Assembly (NCBI GenBank): GCA_016283755.1
Contig: JAEENO010000039.1
Coordinates: forward strand, 1-57,673
Reading direction: 5' to 3'
Source: Lachnospiraceae bacterium
GTDB lineage: Bacteria; Bacillota; Clostridia; Lachnospirales; Lachnospiraceae
DNA: 57,673 bases
The position numbers and the translations under genes are program-made. Below, piece by piece: positions 37,156 through 46,525 of the stretch. Positions within the stretch are counted from its first letter, which is position 1. Every line of letters begins with the position of its first letter. Under the pieces are notes generated by a model that ran no database searches, was not told the origin of the DNA, and saw only the letters and a program-made list of their open reading frames with translations.

Positions 37156-39253
37156 TTTCCTTACCGCTTTCCGACTTGTCTGCAAACTCATCAAAAATTT
37201 CCTGCTTGTTCTCAAGCATAAGAACTATCTGCTCATCTACGGTATCCTGGCACAATAACCTATGCACCATAACCGTATTGACCTGTCCCATTCTAAAAGC
37301 TCTGGCAATAGCCTGCGTCTCAAGCGAAGGCTTAAGCTGCGGCTCACAGAATATTATAACAGATGCAGCCTGAATATTTAATCCCGTACCGCCTGCCTGG
37401 ATCTGAGAAACCAGGATTGCCGGGCCTTCATATGCAGTGAATTCATCGATTACTGCCTGTCTCTTGTCGGTACTGATACTTCCGTTAATAGGACCGAATA
37501 CCTTATAATCACTGCACATCTTAATAACCTTCTCTATTGTATTGATAAAGAACGAGAAGATAAGAATCTTTCTGTTATTCTCGGTATATTCTTCAACTAT
37601 CTCAAGCAGACGGCGGCCCTTACAGGATTCGGCCGGATTCTCGATAAGCCATGATACCTGGCGCTGCTTACTGTAACCTTCATCATCAACGAATGTCTTA
37701 TATAGATCCTTCTCAGCCTTGGTAAGTTCAAGCCATTCTTCGTTCTCAACCTTCTCAGGAAGTTCGTTCAATACATCCTCTCTGGTTCTTCTGAAGTATA
37801 CAGTCGAAACCTTACGTCTGAAATCAGGTGCCATGGCAAGCGATGTACTGCCGTACACGGTTTTAGCAACTTCAGGTTGCAGGCATCCTATAAGGAAGCA
37901 CATTTCTTCTACATTGTTCTCTATAGGAGTACCCGTCATAAAAAGCACTCTGTCGGTACGCTGTCTTACGTAAAGAAGGTTCTGTGTTCTCTCTGCCTTA
38001 GGGTTCTTGACATAATGCGCTTCATCGACAACAAGCATCGAATAAGTGAATTCATCGGGAAGCTCGATTTTATCGAGTGTCTCATATGTAGTAACCGCAA
38101 CACCACCTTCATTAAGCCATGCTTCGTATGCCGATTCAAGTGTCTTACCATGAAGCTTATGTGTCATAAGTGATGAGAACTTCTCAACCTCACGAATCCA
38201 GTTAACAAGAACACTTGCAGGGCAGACTACAAGAAAGTGGGTTGCGCCGGTATTATGAAGAGCTACCATTGCACCTATTGCTTCCGCCGTCTTACCTAAG
38301 CCCATCTCATCGCCCAGTAAAACCGCGCCCTGATTAATGATATATTTAACGCCGTATTCCTGATAACGACGAAGTTCTATCTTAAGGCCTTTAAAGTCAA
38401 CCGGAAGGTTACCGATTGCAACTGCAAGTTCTTCAGGTAAACCATTCTTAATCGCAACTTCTTCGGTATGCTTTAATTCTTCTTCGGAAGCCTTCTTATC
38501 CTTGACCCGCTCCAACGTCGTAAGATAACCTGCCGCATTACCTCTGTAATCGCGCCAGATTTCTTCATGCTTAGCTTTTAACTCTTCTTTCTTCCGAAGG
38601 TATAATTCATTGATATTATCCGAATAATCGGCTTCTATCTTACTCTTTAACGCATCTAAACTCTGAACCGCAATTTCGCGCTTTTCCTTCGACGCAAGAG
38701 ACCATGAGATAAAGTTTCTTGCGGGCTTGGATTTCTTGATCAAGTCCTTAATTTCGCCGTGGTTTTCTTCGTAGAGTCGCTCCGCATCATTACTGATGCT
38801 CTTGGTCTTACGAAGCTTATACAGATCCGTTACAAGCTGCTCATCATGACGTGACGGCTTATCCGCGTTAATTCTCACCGTGGCATTACTTACTGCGCTC
38901 TGCTCTATAAGCCTGACATTCTTAACGATTGCCTTAGCTGACACTTCACCGACACCTTTTATGGAATTAATGCGTGAATATGACATATTCTTAAGCTGAT
39001 AGATATTCTTGATCCCGGCATCTTTTAATGCCTGAACGCGAATACCTTCTTTGGCTTTCGAAAGCTCGTCAACAGGTATATTCTTTAAGTCTTCTTCTAT
39101 CTGACGTGAAAGAAGCTTCTCGGAATCACTCTTTACCTTAGAGGTATATTCCTCATCGATTCCGACTAACTTCTTTAAGCGCTTTTCTTCTTTTTTGGCT
39201 TCTCTTTTTACCCGCCAGGCATCCCAAAATGACATTTTTCTTTCGTTTCCCAT
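37130..39253 (-). CDS. SNF2-family ATPase with N-terminal helix-hairpin-helix domain
   Basis: 707 residues. Residues 1-60 are basic; about 70-115 hold a helix-hairpin-helix unit (LKDAGIKNIYQL, INSIKGVGEVSAKAIVKNV) of the ERCC4/RuvA kind that binds DNA. About 150-270 looks coiled. The SNF2 core follows: Walker A GDEMGLGKT (314-322), VVCPASVLVNW, DEAH (410-413), TGTPIENN, SFFINTIEK, GGTGLNI, and QAIARAFRMGQ as motif VI. It keeps all ATPase motifs and resembles the SMARCAL1/HARP-like group, which anneals or remodels branched DNA. It has its own promoter (39294-39322), lies between comEC and holA, and overlaps holA. Its role is unknown; replication-fork repair is an inference from domains and position. 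Confidence 0.88.
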   Translation of the reverse strand: MGNERKMSFWDAWRVKREAKKEEKRLKKLVGIDEEYTSKVKSDSEKLLSRQIEEDLKNIPVDELSKAKEGIRVQALKDAGIKNIYQLKNMSYSRINSIKGVGEVSAKAIVKNVRLIEQSAVSNATVRINADKPSRHDEQLVTDLYKLRKTKSISNDAERLYEENHGEIKDLIKKSKPARNFISWSLASKEKREIAVQSLDALKSKIEADYSDNINELYLRKKEELKAKHEEIWRDYRGNAAGYLTTLERVKDKKASEEELKHTEEVAIKNGLPEELAVAIGNLPVDFKGLKIELRRYQEYGVKYIINQGAVLLGDEMGLGKTAEAIGAMVALHNTGATHFLVVCPASVLVNWIREVEKFSSLMTHKLHGKTLESAYEAWLNEGGVAVTTYETLDKIELPDEFTYSMLVVDEAHYVKNPKAERTQNLLYVRQRTDRVLFMTGTPIENNVEEMCFLIGCLQPEVAKTVYGSTSLAMAPDFRRKVSTVYFRRTREDVLNELPEKVENEEWLELTKAEKDLYKTFVDDEGYSKQRQVSWLIENPAESCKGRRLLEIVEEYTENNRKILIFSFFINTIEKVIKMCSDYKVFGPINGSISTDKRQAVIDEFTAYEGPAILVSQIQAGGTGLNIQAASVIIFCEPQLKPSLETQAIARAFRMGQVNTVMVHRLLCQDTVDEQIVLMLENKQEIFDEFADKSESGKESVSESQTN

Positions 39254-39293
39254 AGTATGCGCAGCCTTTCGATAGGATTTCGTTTCTTAATAT

Positions 39294-39322
39294 ATTATAA
39301 GGAAATTAAGGCTCTTTTTCAA
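39294..39322 (-). promoter_or_regulatory. Promoter of the SNF2-holA transcript
   Basis: Minus strand: -35 TTGAAA (39317-39322), 17-base spacer, perfect -10 TATAAT (39294-39299), about 40 bases before the SNF2-type start and just past the comEC stop. Confidence 0.75.
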
Positions 39323-39326
39323 TGCG

Positions 39327-41468
39327 CTACCGCGATATCTTGACCTGCCCCGAAGTTGTAATCCGTATATCTGCCGTATAATGTTCCATACGTTCCAATG
39401 CCTCCTTATGAGGATGCCCGTATCGGTTGTTTCTTCCGCAAGAGATAACGATTGTTTTGGGAGCCGAAAGTGAAAGAATTTCTTCCGAGTTGGAATTTTT
39501 CGAACCGTGGTGAATTGCCTTATATATATCAACTCCCGAAAATATTTCGCATCCATTCCTTGTTTTAGATAATAAAATTTCGGTTTCAGAGGAAATATCT
39601 CCTGCAAACACAGCGTCGAGCCCTGTTCTTTCATAATCCATACGAACAATAATTCCCCTGTTGTTTGCATCCTCTCCGTTAACAGGCATAATAAGAATTC
39701 TGTCTTTGCCAATCTTAACTTCGGTAAGTGACTGTATCTCATAGACTTTAGTCCTATTAAGTGCAGCCAATCGCAGGATTTCCCGGTAGTTTTCACTCTC
39801 ATCGTTTTTTGCAAGAAAAATTGCATTTATACTATATCTTGCAGCAAGTAATTCAATCAACCCCGAGATATGGTCTTTATCATAATGAGAGACAAACCAC
39901 ATATCTATTCCCGTTCGTCCGTTGTAAGCAAGATATGGTTGTAATACATTCTCACCAACATTATTCCTGCTTGAGCTTCCCCCATCTATCATTATTCTGT
40001 ACCTGCCTGCTGTTTCAACATAAATTCCGTCACCCTGCCCTACATCAAGAAAGGTTACAGAGTCATGATATATGCGATTAGGTATTATGAGCATAATAAT
40101 CAGACCGATAATTCCAAGCCCAAACTGCCAATGCCTCTTCACCGCAAAATAAATCACGACAATTCCGATAAAATACGCAAACACAAGGGAAATCGGCGGT
40201 CTTCCTATAACTATTGATGAACCCGGAATTCTTCCGTAATATGATGCAATAAAATTAAAAAACTTAAGAATGAGTTTAGCCGGAATAAGCACGAGTCCGG
40301 CAAGTCCGTATGAGATATAAGACATAAGCCCGGCAAGCACACCCGATATAAGTAATGGTGTTACAAGAGGTATTATTAACAGATTTAGAAAAACCGTATA
40401 TGTCGGCACTTCATAGCTAAAATATGCAGTAATCGGAAATGTCAGCATACACACGGATAAAGACGAAAAAAACATCCTTAAGATCGGATTAATTCGCCTA
40501 TATTTTCGATCTGTCAGTTCACTTGAAAGATATATTGCAAGTACCGCACCAAACGAATACATGAATCCCACTTGCAGCATGTATCGCGGATTCAACAAAA
40601 TAATTATGCAAAATGAAAGAAACGATGCATTTAATCCGTCATATTTTCTGCCCAGGACATTTGCCCCCATTGAGATAATGAACATTATGACAGCCCGTAA
40701 GGATGATACCGTAAGTCCCGTCATTGTCACGAATAATAAAACCGATATAACTGCGATAAGTGCTGATGCAGTAAATGAAATTCCTCGCCTCCTTAGGAAT
40801 TCATATACACATACCCCGAAAATAGATATATGCAATCCCGATATAGCAAGAACATGACTCATTCCCGCCCTTCCGTAATCGTCACGCAGTTCTGTCGAAA
40901 GCCCCACCTTTTCCCCAAGACAGACGGCGGCTAAGACCCCGGCGCTTTTATTATCTAAGGCTATCTTATAAAATGCCGCTACCTTTCGACGAATGCTCCA
41001 CAACTTCCGACGTAAATACGAAGCTTTCTTAATAACGGTTATTCTTCCGTCCGTAATCTTTGCAGCCATCCCCTTAGCGTACATGTCACGCGCTTCATCA
41101 TATCCGCCGTCATTTGCTGCGCCTTCAAAAAAGCGCGGTATGCCCGTAAAACTTACTCTTGTACCGGGAATAAGCTCATCGTTATAGGCATTATCATATT
41201 CATTTTTAAAAAAGGAAATCACAAGTCCGGAATCGAACTTTACTCTCGAGCCCGAAAGCTCTGAACTGACACCCGTAACGTAATACCTTACGCTATCGTC
41301 ACTTAGCCGCACTTCTTTAATCCTGCCCGTACAGGTAATTGCACTTTTATCTTCAACATAAGATGATAAAAGCTCCTTAACCTTACCGTCATTATCCGGA
41401 AAGAAAAGGAGCCTAATAATCGTAAGCACCAGGCAGAAAAGCGCGACCGCAATAAGCGGTCTTTTCAA
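39327..41468 (-). CDS. comEC: DNA internalisation channel ComEC/Rec2
   Basis: 713 residues in family order: an N-terminal helix and soluble DUF4131-type domain (to about 180), then the multi-helix Competence domain with SHVLAISGLHISIFG and SSLRAVIMF. A C-terminal metallo-beta-lactamase-like domain follows (from DVGQGDGIYVE, with SHYDKDHISG). ComEC forms the membrane channel for single-stranded DNA; the last domain may degrade the other strand. The start is TTG 41468, directly after the stop of the GerMN lipoprotein, with AAGGTGAG upstream, so it is translationally coupled. All key motifs are intact, so the channel is probably functional. Confidence 0.93.
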   Translation of the reverse strand: MKRPLIAVALFCLVLTIIRLLFFPDNDGKVKELLSSYVEDKSAITCTGRIKEVRLSDDSVRYYVTGVSSELSGSRVKFDSGLVISFFKNEYDNAYNDELIPGTRVSFTGIPRFFEGAANDGGYDEARDMYAKGMAAKITDGRITVIKKASYLRRKLWSIRRKVAAFYKIALDNKSAGVLAAVCLGEKVGLSTELRDDYGRAGMSHVLAISGLHISIFGVCVYEFLRRRGISFTASALIAVISVLLFVTMTGLTVSSLRAVIMFIISMGANVLGRKYDGLNASFLSFCIIILLNPRYMLQVGFMYSFGAVLAIYLSSELTDRKYRRINPILRMFFSSLSVCMLTFPITAYFSYEVPTYTVFLNLLIIPLVTPLLISGVLAGLMSYISYGLAGLVLIPAKLILKFFNFIASYYGRIPGSSIVIGRPPISLVFAYFIGIVVIYFAVKRHWQFGLGIIGLIIMLIIPNRIYHDSVTFLDVGQGDGIYVETAGRYRIMIDGGSSSRNNVGENVLQPYLAYNGRTGIDMWFVSHYDKDHISGLIELLAARYSINAIFLAKNDESENYREILRLAALNRTKVYEIQSLTEVKIGKDRILIMPVNGEDANNRGIIVRMDYERTGLDAVFAGDISSETEILLSKTRNGCEIFSGVDIYKAIHHGSKNSNSEEILSLSAPKTIVISCGRNNRYGHPHKEALERMEHYTADIRITTSGQVKISR

Positions 41469-42425
41469 CTACTCACCTTCCTTACTGTTCTCATCAACCA
41501 CGAGATCCAAGTTTCTCTCGTATAATTCCTGCAATGTCATCTCATCTCGATATACAAAATCCGTATCGCCGTTAACGGATATCTGAACTTTGTTAATGTT
41601 TGGAAGCTCGCAGAGCGAATTAACTATCGCATAGATGATAACTTCCTCGCTCAGCATATAATCCTGCGCCAAAAAACCGCTGTCAAAGTTTACAAAGCAC
41701 ACACCATCCATCGTCGATACGCTTATAAGCTTCGTTCCCTGTGCTATTACCGACTTATACTTTTCATCCTGCTCCATAAGATGGGTAATTATAAGCTTTT
41801 CTGCAGAATACGTATTACTTGCATATACCTTCTTGGTAATCTTGATCAAATTAAGGCCGTCTTCCGTCGGAACATACAAGGTTATATTCTGCGGAGAAAT
41901 GGTACTGATCTGTCTTCCGACATTCTCCACGAAACTGTCCGCTGTCATCATTCCGACGAATCTTCCTGCAGCATCTTTAAGCGGCTTATCCGAGACATAG
42001 AAATATACGCACTCGACACCCTGAATCTGCGTAAGCGTACGCACAATTGCCGCACGCGTCAGTACCTCACGGCCTACGGACATATTGGAATATAATTCAC
42101 TGAAATATAAAGTAAGCTGCTTTTTCTCAAGAGAATACTTCTGTAAAAAGACATATGACGGAATGGTCTCTACAAGATTATCCTCACTTGGCGTAACCGC
42201 CAGCTTCTCTAAGAACTCCTCGACAAGTGACGCAGTCTTACGTTTTGTCGGCAGATAATCTACAGGGACGATTTCCGACTCATCATCTCTAATATAATAA
42301 AGTCTGTAACCGCCTTCGTATTTCTCAGTTTTATTGCTTACCATCTCTTTTTCGCAAGCAGTAAACGTAAGTAAAACAACAGATGCCATCAACATGCATA
42401 TGAACTTATTAAATAATCTCTTCAT
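41469..42425 (-). CDS. Lipoprotein with two GerMN-type modules
   Basis: 318 residues from ATG 42425, with GGAGG 8 bases upstream. A lipoprotein signal peptide ends in LLTFTAC (lipid-modified Cys at 24). Two similar modules follow: one with LTLYFSELYSNM and VECVYFYVSDKPL, the other with VCFVNFDSGFL and INKVQISVNGDTDFVYRDEM. These match GerMN domains, found in the germination protein GerM and in cell-envelope proteins of non-sporulating bacteria. It starts 16 bases after the histidine kinase, whose external domain it could modulate. comEC follows directly. Confidence 0.85.
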   Translation of the reverse strand: MKRLFNKFICMLMASVVLLTFTACEKEMVSNKTEKYEGGYRLYYIRDDESEIVPVDYLPTKRKTASLVEEFLEKLAVTPSEDNLVETIPSYVFLQKYSLEKKQLTLYFSELYSNMSVGREVLTRAAIVRTLTQIQGVECVYFYVSDKPLKDAAGRFVGMMTADSFVENVGRQISTISPQNITLYVPTEDGLNLIKITKKVYASNTYSAEKLIITHLMEQDEKYKSVIAQGTKLISVSTMDGVCFVNFDSGFLAQDYMLSEEVIIYAIVNSLCELPNINKVQISVNGDTDFVYRDEMTLQELYERNLDLVVDENSKEGE

Positions 42426-42440
42426 CGACAGCACCTCCTT

Positions 42441-43868
42441 TTAGGCTATGTAAATTAAAGGAACGCGAACAGAAAACGTCGTTCCCTCACCAAGTGTAGA
42501 CGCAACCTTGATTGCGCCCTTATGCATTACGATCGAGCTCTTGGTGATTGCAAGTCCAAGACCCGTACCACCGATTTCTCTCGAATGTGACTTATCTACA
42601 CGATAGAAACGCTCAAATACGTGATCAAGCGAATCTTCAGGAATACCCATACCGTTATCTTCTACCGTAAGATAGAAGTACTGATGATCGGCATTTAAGG
42701 TAACCTTCACAAAACCGCCTTCTTTGTTATACTTAACTGCATTTTCAACAAGGTTTGATATCGCAAGTGACATCTTAACCTCATCAATATCTGCCGTAAC
42801 AGGGCGAAAACTCTCAAGAATAAGATCTACATCAGCCTTCTCAGCTATAGGCTTAATACGTTTAAGTATTACTTCGAGCAATTCGTTGATATTAACCTGC
42901 TTGATATTAAGCTCAGGATTCTGCTTATCCATTTTAACAAGCGAAAGAAGATCGTTGATTATCTGGCTTTCTCTGTCGATTTCCTGTGCAATATCCTGCA
43001 TAAATTCACGATATAATTCGGCAGGCGTATTCTCATCCGCAAGAAGCGAATCCGCCAAAACCTTCATGGAAGTGATAGGTGTCTTAAGTTCATGAGACAC
43101 GTTGGATACGAACTCCTGTCTTGATTCATCAAGTGTCTTCATATTCTTGAACACACCGTTAATCTCTTCGCATAAGACCTCAGTCTCATAACTTCCGGTA
43201 ACATGAAGCTCCTCGTCAATGATACCGTGCCGTCTCTCATTCAACTTACGGCGAAGCTTATTAATAGGATATACAAGAAGCTGCGAGAAGAAAAGCGCAA
43301 GACAAAAGTCAACGATAATCACTATTATCATGATAAGATCTGCCTGTGCCGCGTAGTAATCCCTATCTTCCATCGTACTTTCCGAAGACACGTTAACTAT
43401 CAATACACCGTAAGGCTTTGATGTCTCAATATCAATGATCGGAACAGTAAGACCTATATACATATATTCAGGATCGTAGAAGGAATTAACAACACCGTCG
43501 AAACTCTCTACTACGGCCCTGGATGTAATTACCTTGCCTTCATCCATCTGGTAAATATCCTTAATAATCGTATACGATTTATCGACGATCATAACTCGAC
43601 CGCCGTATAGATTGGATAACTGTGATAATTCGGCATTGATTACTTCCGATGTCGGATCGTCAAGGTAACCTGTGGACGCAATATGCGTCGCAAGCAACTT
43701 TGACTGTGACGTGATCTCAATTGTCTTGGTATCAATCTCATGATTGATGAAGTTCATAAGAATACCGTACCGTAAGATTACAAGCGGTACAATAGAAAAG
43801 ACAATGAGTAATATGAAAATCTTAAGCTTGATACTTCTTAATCTTCTAAGAGAAAACTTACCTGACAT
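42441..43868 (-). CDS. PhoR/WalK-type sensor histidine kinase
   Basis: 475 residues. Membrane helix 1 (about 15-36), an external sensor of about 140 residues, helix 2 (about 180-200), and a HAMP segment. HisKA follows with FVSNVSHELKTPITSMKVLADSL (phosphorylated His), then an HATPase with NLVENAVKYN, DNGMGIP and GTGLGLAI. It partners the OmpR-type regulator 15 bases upstream. A lipoprotein gene downstream suggests an envelope-related signal, as WalK has YycH/YycI. It lies between comEA and comEC, so it is co-transcribed with DNA-uptake genes. Confidence 0.93.
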   Translation of the reverse strand: MSGKFSLRRLRSIKLKIFILLIVFSIVPLVILRYGILMNFINHEIDTKTIEITSQSKLLATHIASTGYLDDPTSEVINAELSQLSNLYGGRVMIVDKSYTIIKDIYQMDEGKVITSRAVVESFDGVVNSFYDPEYMYIGLTVPIIDIETSKPYGVLIVNVSSESTMEDRDYYAAQADLIMIIVIIVDFCLALFFSQLLVYPINKLRRKLNERRHGIIDEELHVTGSYETEVLCEEINGVFKNMKTLDESRQEFVSNVSHELKTPITSMKVLADSLLADENTPAELYREFMQDIAQEIDRESQIINDLLSLVKMDKQNPELNIKQVNINELLEVILKRIKPIAEKADVDLILESFRPVTADIDEVKMSLAISNLVENAVKYNKEGGFVKVTLNADHQYFYLTVEDNGMGIPEDSLDHVFERFYRVDKSHSREIGGTGLGLAITKSSIVMHKGAIKVASTLGEGTTFSVRVPLIYIA

Positions 43869-43883
43869 AATTATTCCTTGAAC

Positions 43884-44570
43884 TTATGCGTAATAATATC
43901 CGACTCCCCACTTGGTATGGACATACTTCGGTTCGCTCGCATTAGGCTCGATCTTCTCACGAAGACGCCTTACATGAACATCAACCGTTCGCTCATCACC
44001 CGGGTAATCCTGTCCCCAGATAAGCTCAAGTAATTTCTCTCGTGAATAAACCTTGTTAGGATGCTTAACCAAAAGCTCCAAAAGGTCAAATTCCTTGGCC
44101 GTTAAGTTAACTGCCTTGCCGAGAACAAATAACTGTCTCGAATCGCAGTCAAGCTTAAGGTCGCCGGACTCTATAACAGAAGGGTCTTCTTCCTTAGGCT
44201 TAACAGAAGAAGTTCTTCTCATGATTGCTTTGATACGCGCTTTTACTTCAAGGATGTTGAAAGGCTTGGTAATATAATCATCGCAACCATACTCAAGGCC
44301 CAATATCTTATCCATATCATCACCCTTAGCGGTAAGCATAACAATCGGCATATCGGAGAACTCTCTAATGGAGCGGCATACTTCGAAACCGTCCATCTTA
44401 GGCAACATAACGTCAAGCAATACCATATCGTACGAATTGTTCTTCGCAAGATCAAGTGCTTCTTCGCCGTCATATGCGCAATCGACGTCCATTCCGTCCT
44501 GTTCAAGACTGAACTTAATTCCTTTAACTATTAACTTCTCGTCATCAACTACAAGAACTCTCTTCGACAT
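43884..44570 (-). CDS. OmpR/PhoB-family response regulator
   Basis: 228 residues from ATG 44570 (MSKRVLVVDDEKLIVKG). GAGG lies 7 bases upstream; a frame six codons longer overlaps comEA and lacks a site. Receiver Asp53 lies in LLDVMLPKMDG, with Lys in DDYITKPF. A winged-helix DNA-binding domain ends RTVDVHVRRLREKIEP and VRTKWGVGYYY-like VHTKWGVGYYYA. It pairs with the adjacent kinase. It follows comEA by 14 bases. Confidence 0.95.
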   Translation of the reverse strand: MSKRVLVVDDEKLIVKGIKFSLEQDGMDVDCAYDGEEALDLAKNNSYDMVLLDVMLPKMDGFEVCRSIREFSDMPIVMLTAKGDDMDKILGLEYGCDDYITKPFNILEVKARIKAIMRRTSSVKPKEEDPSVIESGDLKLDCDSRQLFVLGKAVNLTAKEFDLLELLVKHPNKVYSREKLLELIWGQDYPGDERTVDVHVRRLREKIEPNASEPKYVHTKWGVGYYYA

Positions 44571-44584
44571 TTCTTCGCCTCTCA

Positions 44585-45130
44585 TCAAACAGTTATATCG
44601 GCTAATATTTTATCAAGTGTTCCCCTTTTAATCCCCGAAACTTTGAGAAGATCCTCAACCGACTTAAAAGTCCCGTTCTTCTCTCTGTATTCTATAATAC
44701 TTCTCGCCTTGGATTCCCCTATTCCGGCAAGAGTCATAAGCTGCTCAAGCGTTGCGGTATTGATATTAACTTTCGCAGAAGAACCCGACTTAGTCGCCTC
44801 GTATTCTTCAATTGTCAATATGTGATATCTCATACCATCGGTTAAGATTTCCGCAAGATTAATGCTTTCGAGTGCCGCATCATCTCGCATTCCGCCTGCT
44901 GCCTCTACAAGATCCCTGACCCTGAGTCCCGCCGGAATCTCATATACCCCGGGAGCATTAACCGCACCGTCAATCTGTGCAACCACCGTATCCCTATCTT
45001 CGTATAAAAGCTCATTATCCGAAGAATCCGTCATAATATACGCTTCATTAATCGTAGCCTCCGACTTACCGCAGGAACTTAGCATAATAAGCGCAATAAC
45101 TATAAATATAATACAAAATTTTCGCTCCAT
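44585..45130 (-). CDS. comEA: ComEA-type DNA receptor, predicted lipoprotein
   Basis: 181 residues. The N-terminus carries a lipoprotein signal ending LIMLSSC (Cys about 20), unlike the plain membrane anchor of well-studied ComEA. An SLBB domain follows (about 50-110, VNAPGVYEIPAGLRVRDLVEAAGG), then a double helix-hairpin-helix (about 120-181) with VNINTATLEQL, GIGESKARSIIEYR and VSGIKRGTLDKI. ComEA binds incoming double-stranded DNA and passes it to ComEC. It is first gene of the operon comEA-regulator-kinase-GerMN-comEC, with a promoter at 45194-45223. Confidence 0.9.
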   Translation of the reverse strand: MERKFCIIFIVIALIMLSSCGKSEATINEAYIMTDSSDNELLYEDRDTVVAQIDGAVNAPGVYEIPAGLRVRDLVEAAGGMRDDAALESINLAEILTDGMRYHILTIEEYEATKSGSSAKVNINTATLEQLMTLAGIGESKARSIIEYREKNGTFKSVEDLLKVSGIKRGTLDKILADITV

Positions 45131-45193
45131 CTTAAAACCTCCCGTACTATCGGGAAAGTCAAAGAAGAACGCCTAAAATAAATCCCACACTCC

Positions 45194-45223
45194 ATTTTAA
45201 CACAAAAATTACAAATATTACAA
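45194..45223 (-). promoter_or_regulatory. Promoter of the comEA operon
   Basis: Minus strand: -35 TTGTAA (45218-45223), 18-base spacer, -10 TAAAAT (45194-45199), about 64 bases upstream of comEA. It lies directly past the purD stop; no terminator for purD is visible, so some readthrough from the pur genes is possible. Confidence 0.5.
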
Positions 45224-45250
45224 GTGTGTTTCTTATATGTCATAATTCAC

Positions 45251-46519
45251 TTACTCCATGAACGCCTGACCGATATCGTTTCTCATATATTTATTGTCAA
45301 ACTCGACAAGCTTGGTTGCTTCGTAAGCCTTGGCTCTTGCCTCTTTTAATGTAGGAGCCGTTGCAGTAACACCGAGCACTCGTCCGCCGTTTGTAACGAA
45401 CTTTCCGTCTTTTAAAGCGGTTCCGGCATGGAAACAGAACATGTCATTCTTTCCTTCAAATTTCTCTAATCCCTTGATTTCAAAACCTTTTTCATATGAA
45501 ACAGGATAACCTTTTGATGCAAGAACAACACATACTGCCGCATTATTCTCAAACTCAAGGTCAATCTTATCTAAAGTACCGTCAATACAAGCTTCCATAA
45601 CTTCTATGATGTCATTCTTCATACGCGGCAATACAACCTGTGTCTCAGGATCACCGAATCTCGCATTATATTCCAATACCTTAGGACCGTCAGAAGTTAA
45701 CATAAGGCCGAAGAATATTATACCCTTAAACTCTCTGCCTTCTTTTTTCATTGCATCAACTGTAGGCTTATATATCTTCTCCATGCATATCTTATCAATC
45801 TCTTCTGTATAGAACGGGCTCGGTGAAAAAGTTCCCATACCGCCTGTATTAAGGCCTTTATCTCCGTCCTCGGCTCTCTTATGATCCTGTGCGGAAGTCA
45901 TAGTCTTAATTGTTGTACCGTCGCAGTATGAAAGAACAGAAACCTCGCGGCCTGTCATAAACTCTTCCACAACAAGACGCGCACCGGCTGTGCCGAACTT
46001 TTTATCAAGCATTATTTCTTTCACACCGTCAAGCGCTTCATCCAATGTATTGCAGATAAGTACACCCTTGCCGAGTGCAAGACCGTCCGCCTTAAGTACT
46101 ATAGGCATCTTGGCGCTTTTAAGATATGAAACGGCAGCATCGGCATTATCGAATGTCTCGTATGCCGCTGTCGGAATATTGTACTTCTTCATAAGGTCCT
46201 TAGAGAAAGCCTTGCTTCCTTCAAGAATTGCCGCAGCCTTCGTAGGTCCGAATACTCGAAGTGAACGCGCATTAAATACATCAACGATACCGCCCACAAG
46301 CGGATCGTCCATACCGATTATTGCAAGATCTATTTTTTCCTTCTCGGCAAAGTCTGCCAATGCCTCGAATTCCATAGCCTTTATCGGAACAAGCTCCGCT
46401 ATTGTACCGATTCCCGCATTACCCGGTGCACAATATATCTTATCAACCTTCTTCGACTTACTTACAGCCAATGCAATGGCATGCTCTCTGCCACCGCTTC
46501 CGACAATCAAAACCTTCAT
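45251..46519 (-). CDS. purD: Phosphoribosylamine-glycine ligase
   Basis: 422 residues, family length. N-terminal VLIVGSGGREHAIA, then an ATP-grasp core with ADGLALGKGV, VEEFMTGREVSVLSYCDG, and GGMGTFSPSPFY, and FNARFGDPETQ in the metal site. It joins glycine to phosphoribosylamine in de novo purine synthesis. It follows purN by 6 bases and is last in the run purE-purM-purN-purD. Confidence 0.97.
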   Translation of the reverse strand: MKVLIVGSGGREHAIALAVSKSKKVDKIYCAPGNAGIGTIAELVPIKAMEFEALADFAEKEKIDLAIIGMDDPLVGGIVDVFNARSLRVFGPTKAAAILEGSKAFSKDLMKKYNIPTAAYETFDNADAAVSYLKSAKMPIVLKADGLALGKGVLICNTLDEALDGVKEIMLDKKFGTAGARLVVEEFMTGREVSVLSYCDGTTIKTMTSAQDHKRAEDGDKGLNTGGMGTFSPSPFYTEEIDKICMEKIYKPTVDAMKKEGREFKGIIFFGLMLTSDGPKVLEYNARFGDPETQVVLPRMKNDIIEVMEACIDGTLDKIDLEFENNAAVCVVLASKGYPVSYEKGFEIKGLEKFEGKNDMFCFHAGTALKDGKFVTNGGRVLGVTATAPTLKEARAKAYEATKLVEFDNKYMRNDIGQAFME

Positions 46520-46525
46520 TGATTC

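Noticed and set aside
39287-39826. Minus-strand frame of 179 codons overlapping the end of comEC
   Set aside because: It runs in another frame within the metallo-beta-lactamase domain of comEC, whose motifs are intact in the main frame.
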